This document shows positions 1-6,772 of a stretch of DNA of 9,030 nucleotides, piece by piece (the first letter of the stretch is position 1; every line of letters starts with the position of its first letter). The notes under the pieces were generated by a model that was not told the origin of the DNA, searched no databases, and saw only the letters and a program-made list of their open reading frames with translations. The stretch covers positions 1 to 9,030 of the forward strand of contig JAHHLF010000018.1 in assembly GCA_018679315.1 (NCBI GenBank). The letters are read 5' to 3'. This stretch comes from Bacteroidia bacterium (lineage in GTDB: Bacteria; Bacteroidota; Bacteroidia; Flavobacteriales; Flavobacteriaceae). A program made the translations under genes and the position numbers.

Positions 1-822
1 TATCTCTACGCCCCGGGGGATTACCGCGAATACCTCCAGGTAGAATTAAAAGAAACACTTGAGGAAGGAAAAGAATATGAGATCTCTTTTTTTGTAAGCC
101 TTGCCGAACGATCAGATTTTGCCATAAAAGACTTTGGCATCCTCTTCTCCAGTGGTCCGATAGATGCTGAAACCAGGAGAACACTTTCCAAAATGCATCT
201 GTATAGAATAACAGAGAATTCTTATCATTTCCTTGAGGTCAACTATTCAGAATACTACAAGGACAAGAAAGATTGGGTACAGGTGAGCACTTCCTTTACA
301 GCTAAAGGCACGGAACGCTACATCTGTATTGGCAACTTTCGCAACAATGCCAAAACGCGAAACTTAATGACCAGGCGCAATGCTAAACAAGGTGCTTATT
401 ATTACATAGATAAACTCAACTTGTTCACCCCGCCAACAGGTGATGCACCTGAGGCACTTGCTGTAGATATCCCACTCGATGAGCCGCAGGTTTTTGAGAA
501 TATTCATTTTGATTTTGACAAATCCCTTTTGCAGGATCCCGCCAAGAAAGATCTTCACGGACTGTATGATTTTCTACAAAGAAATGATTCCTTCGTCCTT
601 ATGATCAGTGGACATACAGACAATTTAGGTTCTGATAAGTACAACCAAAAACTATCAGATCTACGTTGTAAGGAAGTAGCTGAATATTTAATTTCCCTTG
701 GGCTGTCAAGAGATCGAATTGATTGGAAAGGCTTTGGAGGTCTGCATCCTGTGGCCGAAAACAGCACCGAAGAAGGGCGGCAAAAAAATAGGAGGGTAGA
801 GTTTGTTATCTCCAGGAATTAG
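1..822 (+). CDS. OmpA family protein with N-terminal lectin-like (jelly-roll) region, 5' partial
   Basis: The frame is open from base 1 to the TAG at 820-822, so 273 C-terminal residues are visible and the start lies upstream of the window. The ATG at 193 is internal. Visible residues 1 to about 145 resemble the beta-sandwich, carbohydrate-binding-like domain found in many flavobacterial OmpA proteins: an SLAERSDFAI stretch, then YICIGNF and YYYIDKLNLF. An OmpA C-terminal domain follows at about 165-272. It starts with FENIHFDFDK and carries GHTDNLGSDKYNQKLSDLR, a GFGGLHPVAEN turn and GRQKNRRVEF. These include the Asp and Arg that bind diaminopimelate in peptidoglycan in this family. The Ala that usually follows the Arg is Cys here. 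The inferred role is an envelope protein that anchors the outer membrane to peptidoglycan and may bind a glycan. The signal peptide would be in the missing part. No terminator is visible in the 78 bp before the next gene. Confidence 0.9.
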   Translation, partial: YLYAPGDYREYLQVELKETLEEGKEYEISFFVSLAERSDFAIKDFGILFSSGPIDAETRRTLSKMHLYRITENSYHFLEVNYSEYYKDKKDWVQVSTSFTAKGTERYICIGNFRNNAKTRNLMTRRNAKQGAYYYIDKLNLFTPPTGDAPEALAVDIPLDEPQVFENIHFDFDKSLLQDPAKKDLHGLYDFLQRNDSFVLMISGHTDNLGSDKYNQKLSDLRCKEVAEYLISLGLSRDRIDWKGFGGLHPVAENSTEEGRQKNRRVEFVISRN

Positions 823-824
823 CC

Positions 825-855
825 TTAGTCTAGCTGTAAAATATATGTATATTTG
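825..855 (+). promoter_or_regulatory. Bacteroidota-type promoter of the amidohydrolase gene
   Basis: A perfect TAnnTTTG -7 element (TATATTTG) lies at 848-855. A TTA at 825-827 sits 20 bp upstream and approximates the TTG of the -33 element. Both fit the known consensus of the Bacteroidota primary sigma factor (TTG, 17-23 bp, TAnnTTTG). The box ends 45 bp before the ATG at 901. It covers the in-frame TTG at 853 that could otherwise be taken as a start, so transcription should begin downstream of that codon. Activity is inferred from the motif only. Confidence 0.6.
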
Positions 856-900
856 GTTGCTTGTCGTGAATGCCGGCGATCCCCTTTATTACTACACAAT

Positions 901-2520
901 ATGAAAAAAATTATCATCCTGTTCCTGCCGTTTTTGATGGCCTGTGGCGAATCAAAAGAATCGGCCGATCTGATCGTTCTCAATGCGAATATGTACACGC
1001 TAATAGAAGGCTTGCCGAAAGCGGAAGCTTTTGCTGTTCGTGATGGACGCTTCATAGGAGTAGGGAGTAGCGAAGATATACAGCGGGATTATAGATCGGA
1101 AAAAGTTCTTGATGTGAACGGCAAGACCGTAATTCCGGGATTAATAGATGCCCACTGCCATTTCTACGGCCTGGGATTAAACCAATTAAAGGTTGATCTC
1201 GTTGGCACAGAGAGTTTTGAGGAGATCCTGGAACGCCTGGATGCTTTTTATAAGGAAAACCCAGGTAATTATCTATTGGGTCGTGGATGGGATCAGAATG
1301 ATTGGGAGGTAAAGGAATTCCCGACCAACGAGGAGTTAGATAAGCGTTATCCTGATATTCCTGTGGTGCTGGAGCGTGTAGATGGACATGCCTACCTGGT
1401 TAATCAAAAAGCACTTGATCTTGCAGGGATCAATGCGGAGACTAATCCGGATGATGGGGAAGTGGTTCGGATTAATGGAGAAGAAACCGGAGTTTTAGTC
1501 GATGGACCTATGTTCCTGATTGATAAGATCCTTCCGGCTCCGGATCGGGCTACTAAAATACGCGCCTTGCAGCAGGCAGAGGAAATATGCTTTGATTACG
1601 GACTTACCACAGTAAACGACGCAGGATTGGATCGGGATATTATAGAATTAATCGACAGCCTTCAACAGGCAGGTGATCTTAAAATGCGCGTCTATGCTAT
1701 GGTCAGTAATTCCGAAGAGAATCTGGATCATTTTCTGGAAAAAGGGATCATTAAGACAGACCGACTCAATGTACGATCCGTAAAAGTTTACGGGGATGGG
1801 GCCTTAGGATCCCGGGGGGCGGCCTTGCGGGCGCCTTATTCTGATAAAAAAGGACATTATGGTGCGATGATCACAACAGCGGAAGAACTGGAGGTCCTTG
1901 CTTCAAGACTTGCTAATTCGGACTATCAAATGAATACACATGCCATCGGTGATTCTGCAAATATCGCTGTGCTCAGAGCGTATAAGAAAGCCCTGGAGGG
2001 GAAAGAAGACAGGCGGTGGAAAGTAGAGCATGCCCAGATAATATCGGCGCCTGATTTTGATTATTTCGAAACCGGTATTATTCCCTCTGTACAGCCAACT
2101 CATGCGACCAGTGATATGTATTGGGCAGGAGACAGGCTGGGGGCAGATCGTATGCCCGGGGCTTACGCGTTTAAAGAGTTACTCGATCGGGCGGGCATCG
2201 TAGCCCTGGGTACAGATTTTCCTGTAGAAAGAGTTAATCCTTTCCATACTTTTTATGCCTCTGTGGCACGTAAAGACTTAAAAGGCTATCCCGATTCCGG
2301 ATTTCAGATGAAGGATGCGTTATCCAGGGAGGAGACTTTAAAAGGAATGACTATTTGGGCTGCCTATTCAAATTTTGAAGAAGGAGAAAAAGGGAGTATC
2401 GAAGCAGGTAAGTGGGCAGATTTTGTGATCCTTAATGGGGATATTATGACTATCTCTGAAGAAGAAATACCTACTATGTCTGCAGAGAAGGTCTACCTGG
2501 CCGGAGAACAAGTAAAATAG
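901..2520 (+). CDS. Amidohydrolase family protein (YtcJ-like), predicted lipoprotein
   Basis: The protein has 539 residues and is a metal-dependent hydrolase of the amidohydrolase superfamily, in the YtcJ/AepA-like group (amidohydrolase 3). Residues 1-15 form a lipoprotein signal: a Lys-Lys start, a hydrophobic stretch and a lipobox LMAC with Cys15, so the mature protein is membrane-anchored. A small beta-sandwich segment (about 22-80) precedes the barrel. Likely metal ligands are H85 and H87 (DAHCHF), K295 (VKVYGDGALGSRGA, candidate carboxylated Lys), H347 (HAIGD), H377 (EHAQI) and D439 (GTDFPV). The C-terminus closes with the usual GSIEAGKWADFVILNGD segment. The substrate is unknown; relatives act on amide or N-substituted compounds. 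The start is ATG 901 rather than the in-frame TTG at 853, because 901 opens the signal peptide and 853 lies in the -7 box. The gene has its own promoter and terminator, so it is probably monocistronic. Family assignment is firm; substrate and final location are inferred. Confidence 0.92.
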   Translation: MKKIIILFLPFLMACGESKESADLIVLNANMYTLIEGLPKAEAFAVRDGRFIGVGSSEDIQRDYRSEKVLDVNGKTVIPGLIDAHCHFYGLGLNQLKVDLVGTESFEEILERLDAFYKENPGNYLLGRGWDQNDWEVKEFPTNEELDKRYPDIPVVLERVDGHAYLVNQKALDLAGINAETNPDDGEVVRINGEETGVLVDGPMFLIDKILPAPDRATKIRALQQAEEICFDYGLTTVNDAGLDRDIIELIDSLQQAGDLKMRVYAMVSNSEENLDHFLEKGIIKTDRLNVRSVKVYGDGALGSRGAALRAPYSDKKGHYGAMITTAEELEVLASRLANSDYQMNTHAIGDSANIAVLRAYKKALEGKEDRRWKVEHAQIISAPDFDYFETGIIPSVQPTHATSDMYWAGDRLGADRMPGAYAFKELLDRAGIVALGTDFPVERVNPFHTFYASVARKDLKGYPDSGFQMKDALSREETLKGMTIWAAYSNFEEGEKGSIEAGKWADFVILNGDIMTISEEEIPTMSAEKVYLAGEQVK

Positions 2521-2539
2521 ACCGTATCTAATACGCATA

Positions 2540-2573
2540 AAAAAAGGCCGAATAACTCTATTCGGCCTTTTTT
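2540..2573. terminator. Bidirectional intrinsic terminator between convergent genes
   Basis: An 8-bp perfect stem GGCCGAAT (2546-2553) / ATTCGGCC (2560-2567) has a 6-base loop. A run of seven A (2539-2545) precedes it and six T (2568-2573) follow, so it can terminate on either strand. It begins 20 bp after the amidohydrolase stop and 16 bp beyond the DUF2911 stop on the opposite strand, so it serves both genes. Confidence 0.9.
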
Positions 2574-2588
2574 GTTTATAAACATTTT

Positions 2589-3143
2589 CTACATACTAAT
2601 TGGGACAGTGACCCGGGTAGTACCCCAGCCCATCACCAATTCAGCCGTTTGGCCATCATCGTCAGACCCTTTATCATTGAAGGCTATAGAAAAAGCCTCA
2701 AGGCTTTCATCTCCTGTGCTTACAGTACCCGTTACCCTGGCTTCATCTGCAGCTTCATCATAGGAATATGCCCCCCATTGATTAAGCCTCCTGTTGATGA
2801 TCACCGTCCACTCAGTATCACCAGGAATGGTGAATAAGGAATAGGTTCCGGCACTGATAGGTGTGCCTCCAAAGGTGACGTCTTTATAAAATGTGATCTC
2901 CACACTTTCATTTGCACCGGTTCTCCAAACCTTTCCGGAGGGAGCCAATTGCGCCAGGCTACGCCCCTTAAGTTGCGGCCTGCTATAAATGACTTTTACG
3001 ACCTTGGCAGAGATCCTGTAGCTTGAAGGAAAGGCAGCAATGTCGGCCGGACTCTTATCAAGTCCACTAAATTTTTGTGCTTGGATTGTATGTGTAAATC
3101 CTAAGGTAAGTGCTGTGACTAAAAGTAAAATAAGTTTTTTCAT
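2589..3143 (-). CDS. Secreted DUF2911 domain protein
   Basis: The protein has 184 residues. Residues 1-22 form a Sec signal peptide (Lys-Lys, a hydrophobic run, then TIQA) with likely type I cleavage before Gln23. The mature part fits the DUF2911 family common in Bacteroidota. Its recognisable blocks are YSRPQLKGR (53-61), WRTGANES (73-80), AGTYSLFTIPG (98-108), WTVIINR (112-118) and WGAYSYD (123-129). It has no transmembrane segment after the signal and no C-terminal sorting domain, so a periplasmic or secreted location is likely. The molecular function of the family is not established and I do not assign one. The ATG at 3143 is supported by the signal peptide and by a -7 box 20 bp upstream. 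The gene is convergent with the amidohydrolase, shares its terminator, and is divergent from asnB. Confidence 0.9.
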   Translation of the reverse strand: MKKLILLLVTALTLGFTHTIQAQKFSGLDKSPADIAAFPSSYRISAKVVKVIYSRPQLKGRSLAQLAPSGKVWRTGANESVEITFYKDVTFGGTPISAGTYSLFTIPGDTEWTVIINRRLNQWGAYSYDEAADEARVTGTVSTGDESLEAFSIAFNDKGSDDDGQTAELVMGWGTTRVTVPISM

Positions 3144-3163
3144 AATCTGTGTTTTAAAGAATT

Positions 3164-3192
3164 CAAATCTACAAGGAAATCAACCCTGTCAC
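3164..3192 (-). promoter_or_regulatory. Bacteroidota-type promoter of the DUF2911 gene
   Basis: On the minus strand a perfect TAGATTTG (TAnnTTTG) lies at 3171-3164, 20 bp before the ATG. The -33 position is weak: a GTG (complement of CAC at 3190-3192) lies 18 bp upstream in place of TTG. The implied 5' leader is very short. Confidence 0.5.
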
Positions 3193-3326
3193 TTATAAAG
3201 AGTCGTTAAAATTTAGACATCTTACACCCTCTCAAATATTTGGCTTTTTTAATATGGCATAATTACAATACGTAACATAATAAGGCTATAATGTATTAAA
3301 TAATAAACAAAAAGAGCATTACTATT
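3193..3326. other. AT-rich intergenic region between divergent DUF2911 and asnB genes
   Basis: This is the middle of the 235-bp gene-free stretch at 3144-3378. It is strongly AT-rich compared with the flanking genes and holds no convincing ORF or RNA gene. It contains a 10-bp palindrome CAAATATTTG (3233-3242) and the first copy (3257-3267) of an 11-mer GCATAATTACA that recurs at 3335-3345 next to the asnB promoter. I see no terminator or riboswitch-like fold. Confidence 0.5.
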
Positions 3327-3355
3327 TTAAAATAGCATAATTACAGTCATATTTG
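3322..3355 (+). promoter_or_regulatory. Putative asnB promoter with overlapping palindromic operator candidate
   Basis: A near-consensus -7 box CATATTTG (3348-3355; C replaces the first T of TAnnTTTG) lies 23 bp before the ATG. A TTA at 3327-3329, 18 bp upstream, is at the -33 position. That position is inside a perfect 14-bp palindrome CTATTTTAAAATAG (3322-3335). The 11-mer GCATAATTACA (3335-3345) fills the spacer. A protein bound to the palindrome or the 11-mer would compete with RNA polymerase. Promoter placement follows the known consensus; the operator role is inferred. Confidence 0.45.
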
Positions 3356-3378
3356 CTTAAAATTAAACAATACCCGAT

Positions 3379-5049
3379 ATGTGCGGAATAGTATGTGCTT
3401 TCGACTTAAAAGAATCATCAGAAAGGATTAGGCCCCAAATTTTGAAAATGGCGAAGAAAGTCCGCCATCGTGGCCCGGATTGGAGTGGAATTTATGCCAC
3501 TGAAAATGCAGTTATGGGACATGAGCGCCTGGCTATTGTAGATCCGGCATCCGGTAAACAACCTTTATTTAGTGCCGATAAACAATTGATCCTTGCCGCT
3601 AATGGGGAAATATACAACCATCGTGAATTACGCGCACAATTTGAAGGGAAGTATGAATTTTATACAGCTTCAGATTGCGAAGTGATCCTGGCGCTGTATC
3701 AGGAAAAGGGAGTTTCCTTCCTTGATGAAATGAATGGTATTTTTGGCTTTGCCTTATATGACGCTGTAAAGGATGAATATTTTATAGCAAGAGATCATAT
3801 GGGCATCATACCCTTATATATGGGATGGGATAAGCACGGCACCTTCTATGTAGCCTCGGAGCTTAAAGCCCTTGAAGGGGTATGTACGCGGATCGAATTA
3901 TTTCCACCGGGTCATTACCTTTTGAGTAGTGAAGGGGAACCAAAAAGATGGTATTCCCGGGATTGGATGGAATTTGAAAGTGTAAAGGATAATGAAACCT
4001 CAATATCGGAGATTCGTGAAGCCCTGGAGGCAGCAGTACACCGACAATTGATGTCGGATGTTCCCTATGGGGTACTACTTTCCGGCGGATTGGATTCTTC
4101 GGTGACTTCGGCTATTGCAAAAAAATATTCTCAAATGCGGGTTGAATCAGATGATACTCAGGAAGCCTGGTGGCCCCAATTGCATTCTTTTTCAGTGGGA
4201 CTGGAAGGCTCTCCGGATCTTGCGGCTGCGAGGAAAGTGGCAGATCATATTGGCACAATCCATCATGAAATAGAATTTACGATACAAGAAGGTTTAGACG
4301 CCATCCGCGACGTTATCTACAACCTGGAAACCTATGATATCACAACTATCAGGGCCTCAACGCCCATGTATTTAATGGCGCGGGTGATCAAATCCATGGG
4401 GATCAAAATGGTTTTATCAGGTGAAGGCGCCGATGAACTTTTCGGGGGTTACCTGTATTTCCATAAAGCGCCAAGTGCAGAGGAATTTCACGAGGAAACG
4501 GTACGGAAGCTTAAAAAACTACATCTCTATGATTGCTTGCGGGCAAACAAGTCACTTGCTGCATGGGGGATTGAAGGTCGGGTTCCCTTCCTGGATAAGG
4601 AATTTATGGATGTCGCTATGCGAATTAACCCCAAAGATAAAATGATCAATGGTGAGCGTATGGAGAAATGGGTGGTGCGGAAAGCATTTGAGGATTACCT
4701 GCCTGAAAGCGTGGCATGGCGACAGAAAGAGCAATTTTCCGATGGGGTAGGATACAGTTGGATCGATACGTTGAAGCAATTGGTAGAAGAGGAGGTGTCT
4801 GATGAACAATTGGCCAATGCTCAATTCCGCTTTCCTATTCAAACACCTCAGAACAAAGAAGAGTACTATTACAGGTCGATTTTTGAAGAGCATTTTCCAA
4901 GTGATGCCGCAGCCTTGAGTGTGCCCCAGGAGGCTTCCGTTGCCTGCAGCACAAAAGTTGCCTTAGAATGGGATGAGGCTTTTAAGAATATGAATGATCC
5001 GTCCGGCAGAGCGGTGGCCCATGTTCATGATGATGCATACATCAGCTGA
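3379..5049 (+). CDS. asnB: Asparagine synthase (glutamine-hydrolysing)
   Basis: The protein has 556 residues, close to Escherichia coli AsnB (about 554), and is collinear with it. It makes asparagine, AMP and PPi from aspartate, glutamine and ATP in the cytoplasm. The N-terminal class II glutaminase domain (about 1-200) has nucleophile Cys2 (exposed by removal of Met1), R50, N75 and E77 of NGEIYN, and D99 for glutamine binding. The synthetase domain (about 210-520) has the ATP-pyrophosphatase loop SGGLDSS (235-241), the HSFSVGLEGSPDL block, and VLSGEGADELFGGY starting at V345, where E349 matches the catalytic Glu of the family. The tail keeps the conserved KEQFSDGVGYSWID and WDEAFKNMNDPSGRAV blocks. 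No key residue is missing. The start is fixed because Cys must be residue 2. The gene stands alone after an AT-rich regulatory region, and its stop is 27 bp from the stop of the convergent transporter gene. Confidence 0.98.
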   Translation: MCGIVCAFDLKESSERIRPQILKMAKKVRHRGPDWSGIYATENAVMGHERLAIVDPASGKQPLFSADKQLILAANGEIYNHRELRAQFEGKYEFYTASDCEVILALYQEKGVSFLDEMNGIFGFALYDAVKDEYFIARDHMGIIPLYMGWDKHGTFYVASELKALEGVCTRIELFPPGHYLLSSEGEPKRWYSRDWMEFESVKDNETSISEIREALEAAVHRQLMSDVPYGVLLSGGLDSSVTSAIAKKYSQMRVESDDTQEAWWPQLHSFSVGLEGSPDLAAARKVADHIGTIHHEIEFTIQEGLDAIRDVIYNLETYDITTIRASTPMYLMARVIKSMGIKMVLSGEGADELFGGYLYFHKAPSAEEFHEETVRKLKKLHLYDCLRANKSLAAWGIEGRVPFLDKEFMDVAMRINPKDKMINGERMEKWVVRKAFEDYLPESVAWRQKEQFSDGVGYSWIDTLKQLVEEEVSDEQLANAQFRFPIQTPQNKEEYYYRSIFEEHFPSDAAALSVPQEASVACSTKVALEWDEAFKNMNDPSGRAVAHVHDDAYIS

Positions 5050-5060
5050 ATTAGGATGCC

Positions 5061-5095
5061 CTTAGTGCCAGGTCGCTTACAAAAATGCGACTAAG
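5061..5095. other. Bulged stem-loop across the asnB/symporter 3' junction
   Basis: CTTAG at 5061-5065 plus TCGC at 5073-5076 pair with GCGACTAAG at 5087-5095. This gives a 9-bp stem with a 7-base bulge in the left arm and a 10-base loop. The loop includes the symporter stop codon (complement of 5077-5079). No T run follows on either strand, so it is not a canonical intrinsic terminator. It could still stabilise 3' ends or slow polymerase. The pairing is seen directly; any role is inferred and it could be chance. Confidence 0.3.
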
Positions 5096-6522
5096 ATCAA
5101 GACCAGTCCCGTGATCACGATCGGGCCGACAATTCCGATTGCAATACCGCCAAAGGAGAAATCTCTTTGTTGCAACTTTCCAGTGCTATATGCGATAGCG
5201 TTCGGGGGTGTGGAAATTGGCAGGAATAAGGCCGTAGAGGCACAGAGTCCGATCACAAGAGGCAGTACAATAGGGTTATCATAGGTAAGAATGATACTTA
5301 TAGGAATTAGGACAGAGGCTGTTGCCGTATTACTCATTATATTCGAAAAGATCATGGTCAGGAATCCAAAACCGAGGAGCAAAACATAGATATTTAAATT
5401 GCCTTGATCGATCTTATCAATATAAAAATTAGCCAAACCCGTTTCCTTTATAGCCAATCCCAGCGCCAATCCACCGGCTACTAGCATAAGGGTATCCCAG
5501 GGGAGTTTTCGAACATCATCCCCGGTGATGATCCCAGACATGGTGAGCAGGATTATAGGTAGCAATGAAATTACAGAGGCGGGTATGCCATGCAGGTTTT
5601 CTGTCAGCCACAGGATCAGCGTAAGCGACAGAACGGCCAGGACCACTCGTTTTTTTAGTTTATCGATCTTATGTAGTTCCTCGGAACCTGCGGTGTCTTC
5701 CTCTTCCAGGATGATCATCATCCGTTTCTTTTTCGGAATGTACCTTTTTGTCAGGGCCAGCCAAAAAAGGAAGACCAAGAGCAATGCAATAGGAAAACCG
5801 ACCATCATCCACTCAAGAAAACCTACATCAATACCGTGATTGTTCAATGCCTCCACAGCAATTGCATTAGGTGGCGAGCCAATGATCGTTCCCATACCTC
5901 CCAAAGAAGCAGCGCCAGCGATTCCTATCAGCATGGCTTTGGAAAAAGGAGAGTCCTTATCCAGGCTATTTATGAAGGGCATAACGGAAGCTATCATCAT
6001 GGCCGTCGTTGCTGTATTAGACATGATCATGGAAAATATTGCTGTAGATAGCATGAGTCCCAATAGAATATTTCTGGGGATCGTGCCAAAATTCGAAACA
6101 GTGAGTCGGAATACAGTTCGGTCCAATTTCGTCTTACTCATGGCTTCAGCCATAAAAAACCCTCCTAATAACAACCATATAACACTGCTGGACCATGAAT
6201 TGACGTATTCGGCGTAGTGCGATTGAACATTGCTGGGATCTACCTCAGAATAATAGCTATTCATAGCAAAAATTAAGAACCCAAAGACAAGCAAACCCAC
6301 AGCAAATGGAGGTATTGCCTCTGTGATCCATAGGCCAATTGCCAGGAAGAGTGCGAACAGCACATACACCTGCGCCATATTCATAGCAGGTTCATAAAGG
6401 AAATACGAAAGGCCAAACGAGAATATAATACTGAGTAGAAAATAGATGATCTTGCTTTGGACATCTACTACCCGTTTAATATCGGATAATATCTTGATGG
6501 AAGCGGTTCTTGAATCGGCCAT
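5077..6522 (-). CDS. SLC13/DASS family sodium:anion symporter
   Basis: The protein has 481 residues and is an inner-membrane transporter of the divalent anion:sodium symporter family (CitT/VcINDY/SLC13). The motifs are complete and duplicated, as expected for the inverted-repeat fold. The two SNT signatures are at 168-170 (MSNTATTAMM) and 397-399 (MSNTATASVL). The partner loops are GTIIGSPPNAIA (211-222) and PISTPPNAIAYSTG (435-448), and WITEAIPP (65-72) is an early signature. About a dozen hydrophobic segments run from residue 25 to the C-terminus. A charged cytoplasmic loop (about 259-292, with RYIPKKKR and EEED) joins the two halves. The substrate may be a dicarboxylate, citrate or sulfate; the sequence does not settle which, so no symbol is given. 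The ATG at 6522 is supported by a TACATTTG box 21 bp upstream. The gene is convergent with asnB and divergent from gyrB. Confidence 0.93.
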   Translation of the reverse strand: MADSRTASIKILSDIKRVVDVQSKIIYFLLSIIFSFGLSYFLYEPAMNMAQVYVLFALFLAIGLWITEAIPPFAVGLLVFGFLIFAMNSYYSEVDPSNVQSHYAEYVNSWSSSVIWLLLGGFFMAEAMSKTKLDRTVFRLTVSNFGTIPRNILLGLMLSTAIFSMIMSNTATTAMMIASVMPFINSLDKDSPFSKAMLIGIAGAASLGGMGTIIGSPPNAIAVEALNNHGIDVGFLEWMMVGFPIALLLVFLFWLALTKRYIPKKKRMMIILEEEDTAGSEELHKIDKLKKRVVLAVLSLTLILWLTENLHGIPASVISLLPIILLTMSGIITGDDVRKLPWDTLMLVAGGLALGLAIKETGLANFYIDKIDQGNLNIYVLLLGFGFLTMIFSNIMSNTATASVLIPISIILTYDNPIVLPLVIGLCASTALFLPISTPPNAIAYSTGKLQQRDFSFGGIAIGIVGPIVITGLVLILVAFL

Positions 6523-6543
6523 TAGAGGGTGTAATTTCTACTG

Positions 6544-6577
6544 CAAATGTATGACAGTAGGTACTTGAAAAACCTAA
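6544..6577 (-). promoter_or_regulatory. Bacteroidota-type promoter of the symporter gene
   Basis: On the minus strand a perfect TACATTTG (TAnnTTTG) lies at 6551-6544, 21 bp before the ATG at 6522. A TTA (complement of 6575-6577) lies 23 bp upstream, at the far edge of the allowed -33 spacing. The short leader matches that of the DUF2911 gene. Confidence 0.5.
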
Positions 6578-6723
6578 CAAATGTCATGGCATGTCAGAAA
6601 CTTTAACTTCTTAAACTTTCCTTCATAAATCCCAGAATTTCAAGAGATAATTTTTCACAATTTTCTGTTAATAACTATAATGCTAAAAATATCCCAAAAC
6701 CCTATATTTCATAGGCTATTGCT
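6578..6723. other. AT-rich intergenic region upstream of gyrB
   Basis: This is the remainder of the 250-bp gap between the divergent symporter and gyrB starts. It contains a short inverted repeat (ATGACA 6551-6556 with TGTCAT 6582-6587) and two copies of AAACTTT (6598-6604 and 6613-6619). The ATG at 6680 would add 31 residues to GyrB but lies upstream of the gyrB -7 box, so it is probably untranslated. I see no RNA gene, riboswitch or terminator here. Confidence 0.5.
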
Positions 6724-6731
6724 TATATTTG
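6724..6731 (+). promoter_or_regulatory. gyrB promoter -7 box
   Basis: TATATTTG matches TAnnTTTG exactly and is identical to the -7 box before the amidohydrolase gene. It ends 41 bp before the ATG at 6773. No TTG or TTA is seen 17-23 bp upstream, so the -33 half is missing or degenerate. Its position supports the ATG at 6773 over the ATG at 6680. Confidence 0.5.
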
Positions 6732-6772
6732 TAAGATTGCAAAATGAGCACGAAAACACGATATTTTTTGGT

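Noticed and set aside
3233..3242. Palindrome CAAATATTTG as a second asnB or DUF2911 promoter element
   Set aside because: It lacks the TA of TAnnTTTG on either strand and is more than 85 bp from both start codons. A 10-bp palindrome is unremarkable in such AT-rich DNA.
3287..3292. TATAAT resembling an E. coli -10 box upstream of asnB
   Set aside because: The primary sigma factor of Bacteroidota uses TAnnTTTG, no good -35 partner is present, and the AT-rich context makes the hexamer likely by chance.
4552..4893. 113-codon open frame antisense to asnB
   Set aside because: It lies wholly within conserved asnB coding sequence on the opposite strand and has no family resemblance.
5840..6217. 125-codon open frame on the plus strand inside the symporter gene
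   Set aside because: It is antisense to a well-supported membrane protein and has no recognisable domain or promoter of its own. Its length follows from the codon bias of the gene on the other strand.
6551..6587. Inverted repeat ATGACA/TGTCAT between the symporter and gyrB promoters
   Set aside because: The arms are six bases with a 25-base spacer in AT-rich DNA. It is too weak to call an operator or hairpin.
6640..6680. Possible DnaA box or origin next to gyrB (TTTTTCACA in an AT-rich stretch)
   Set aside because: It is a single degenerate match on one strand with no cluster of boxes, and dnaA, dnaN and recF are not present. gyrB alone does not mark oriC in this phylum.
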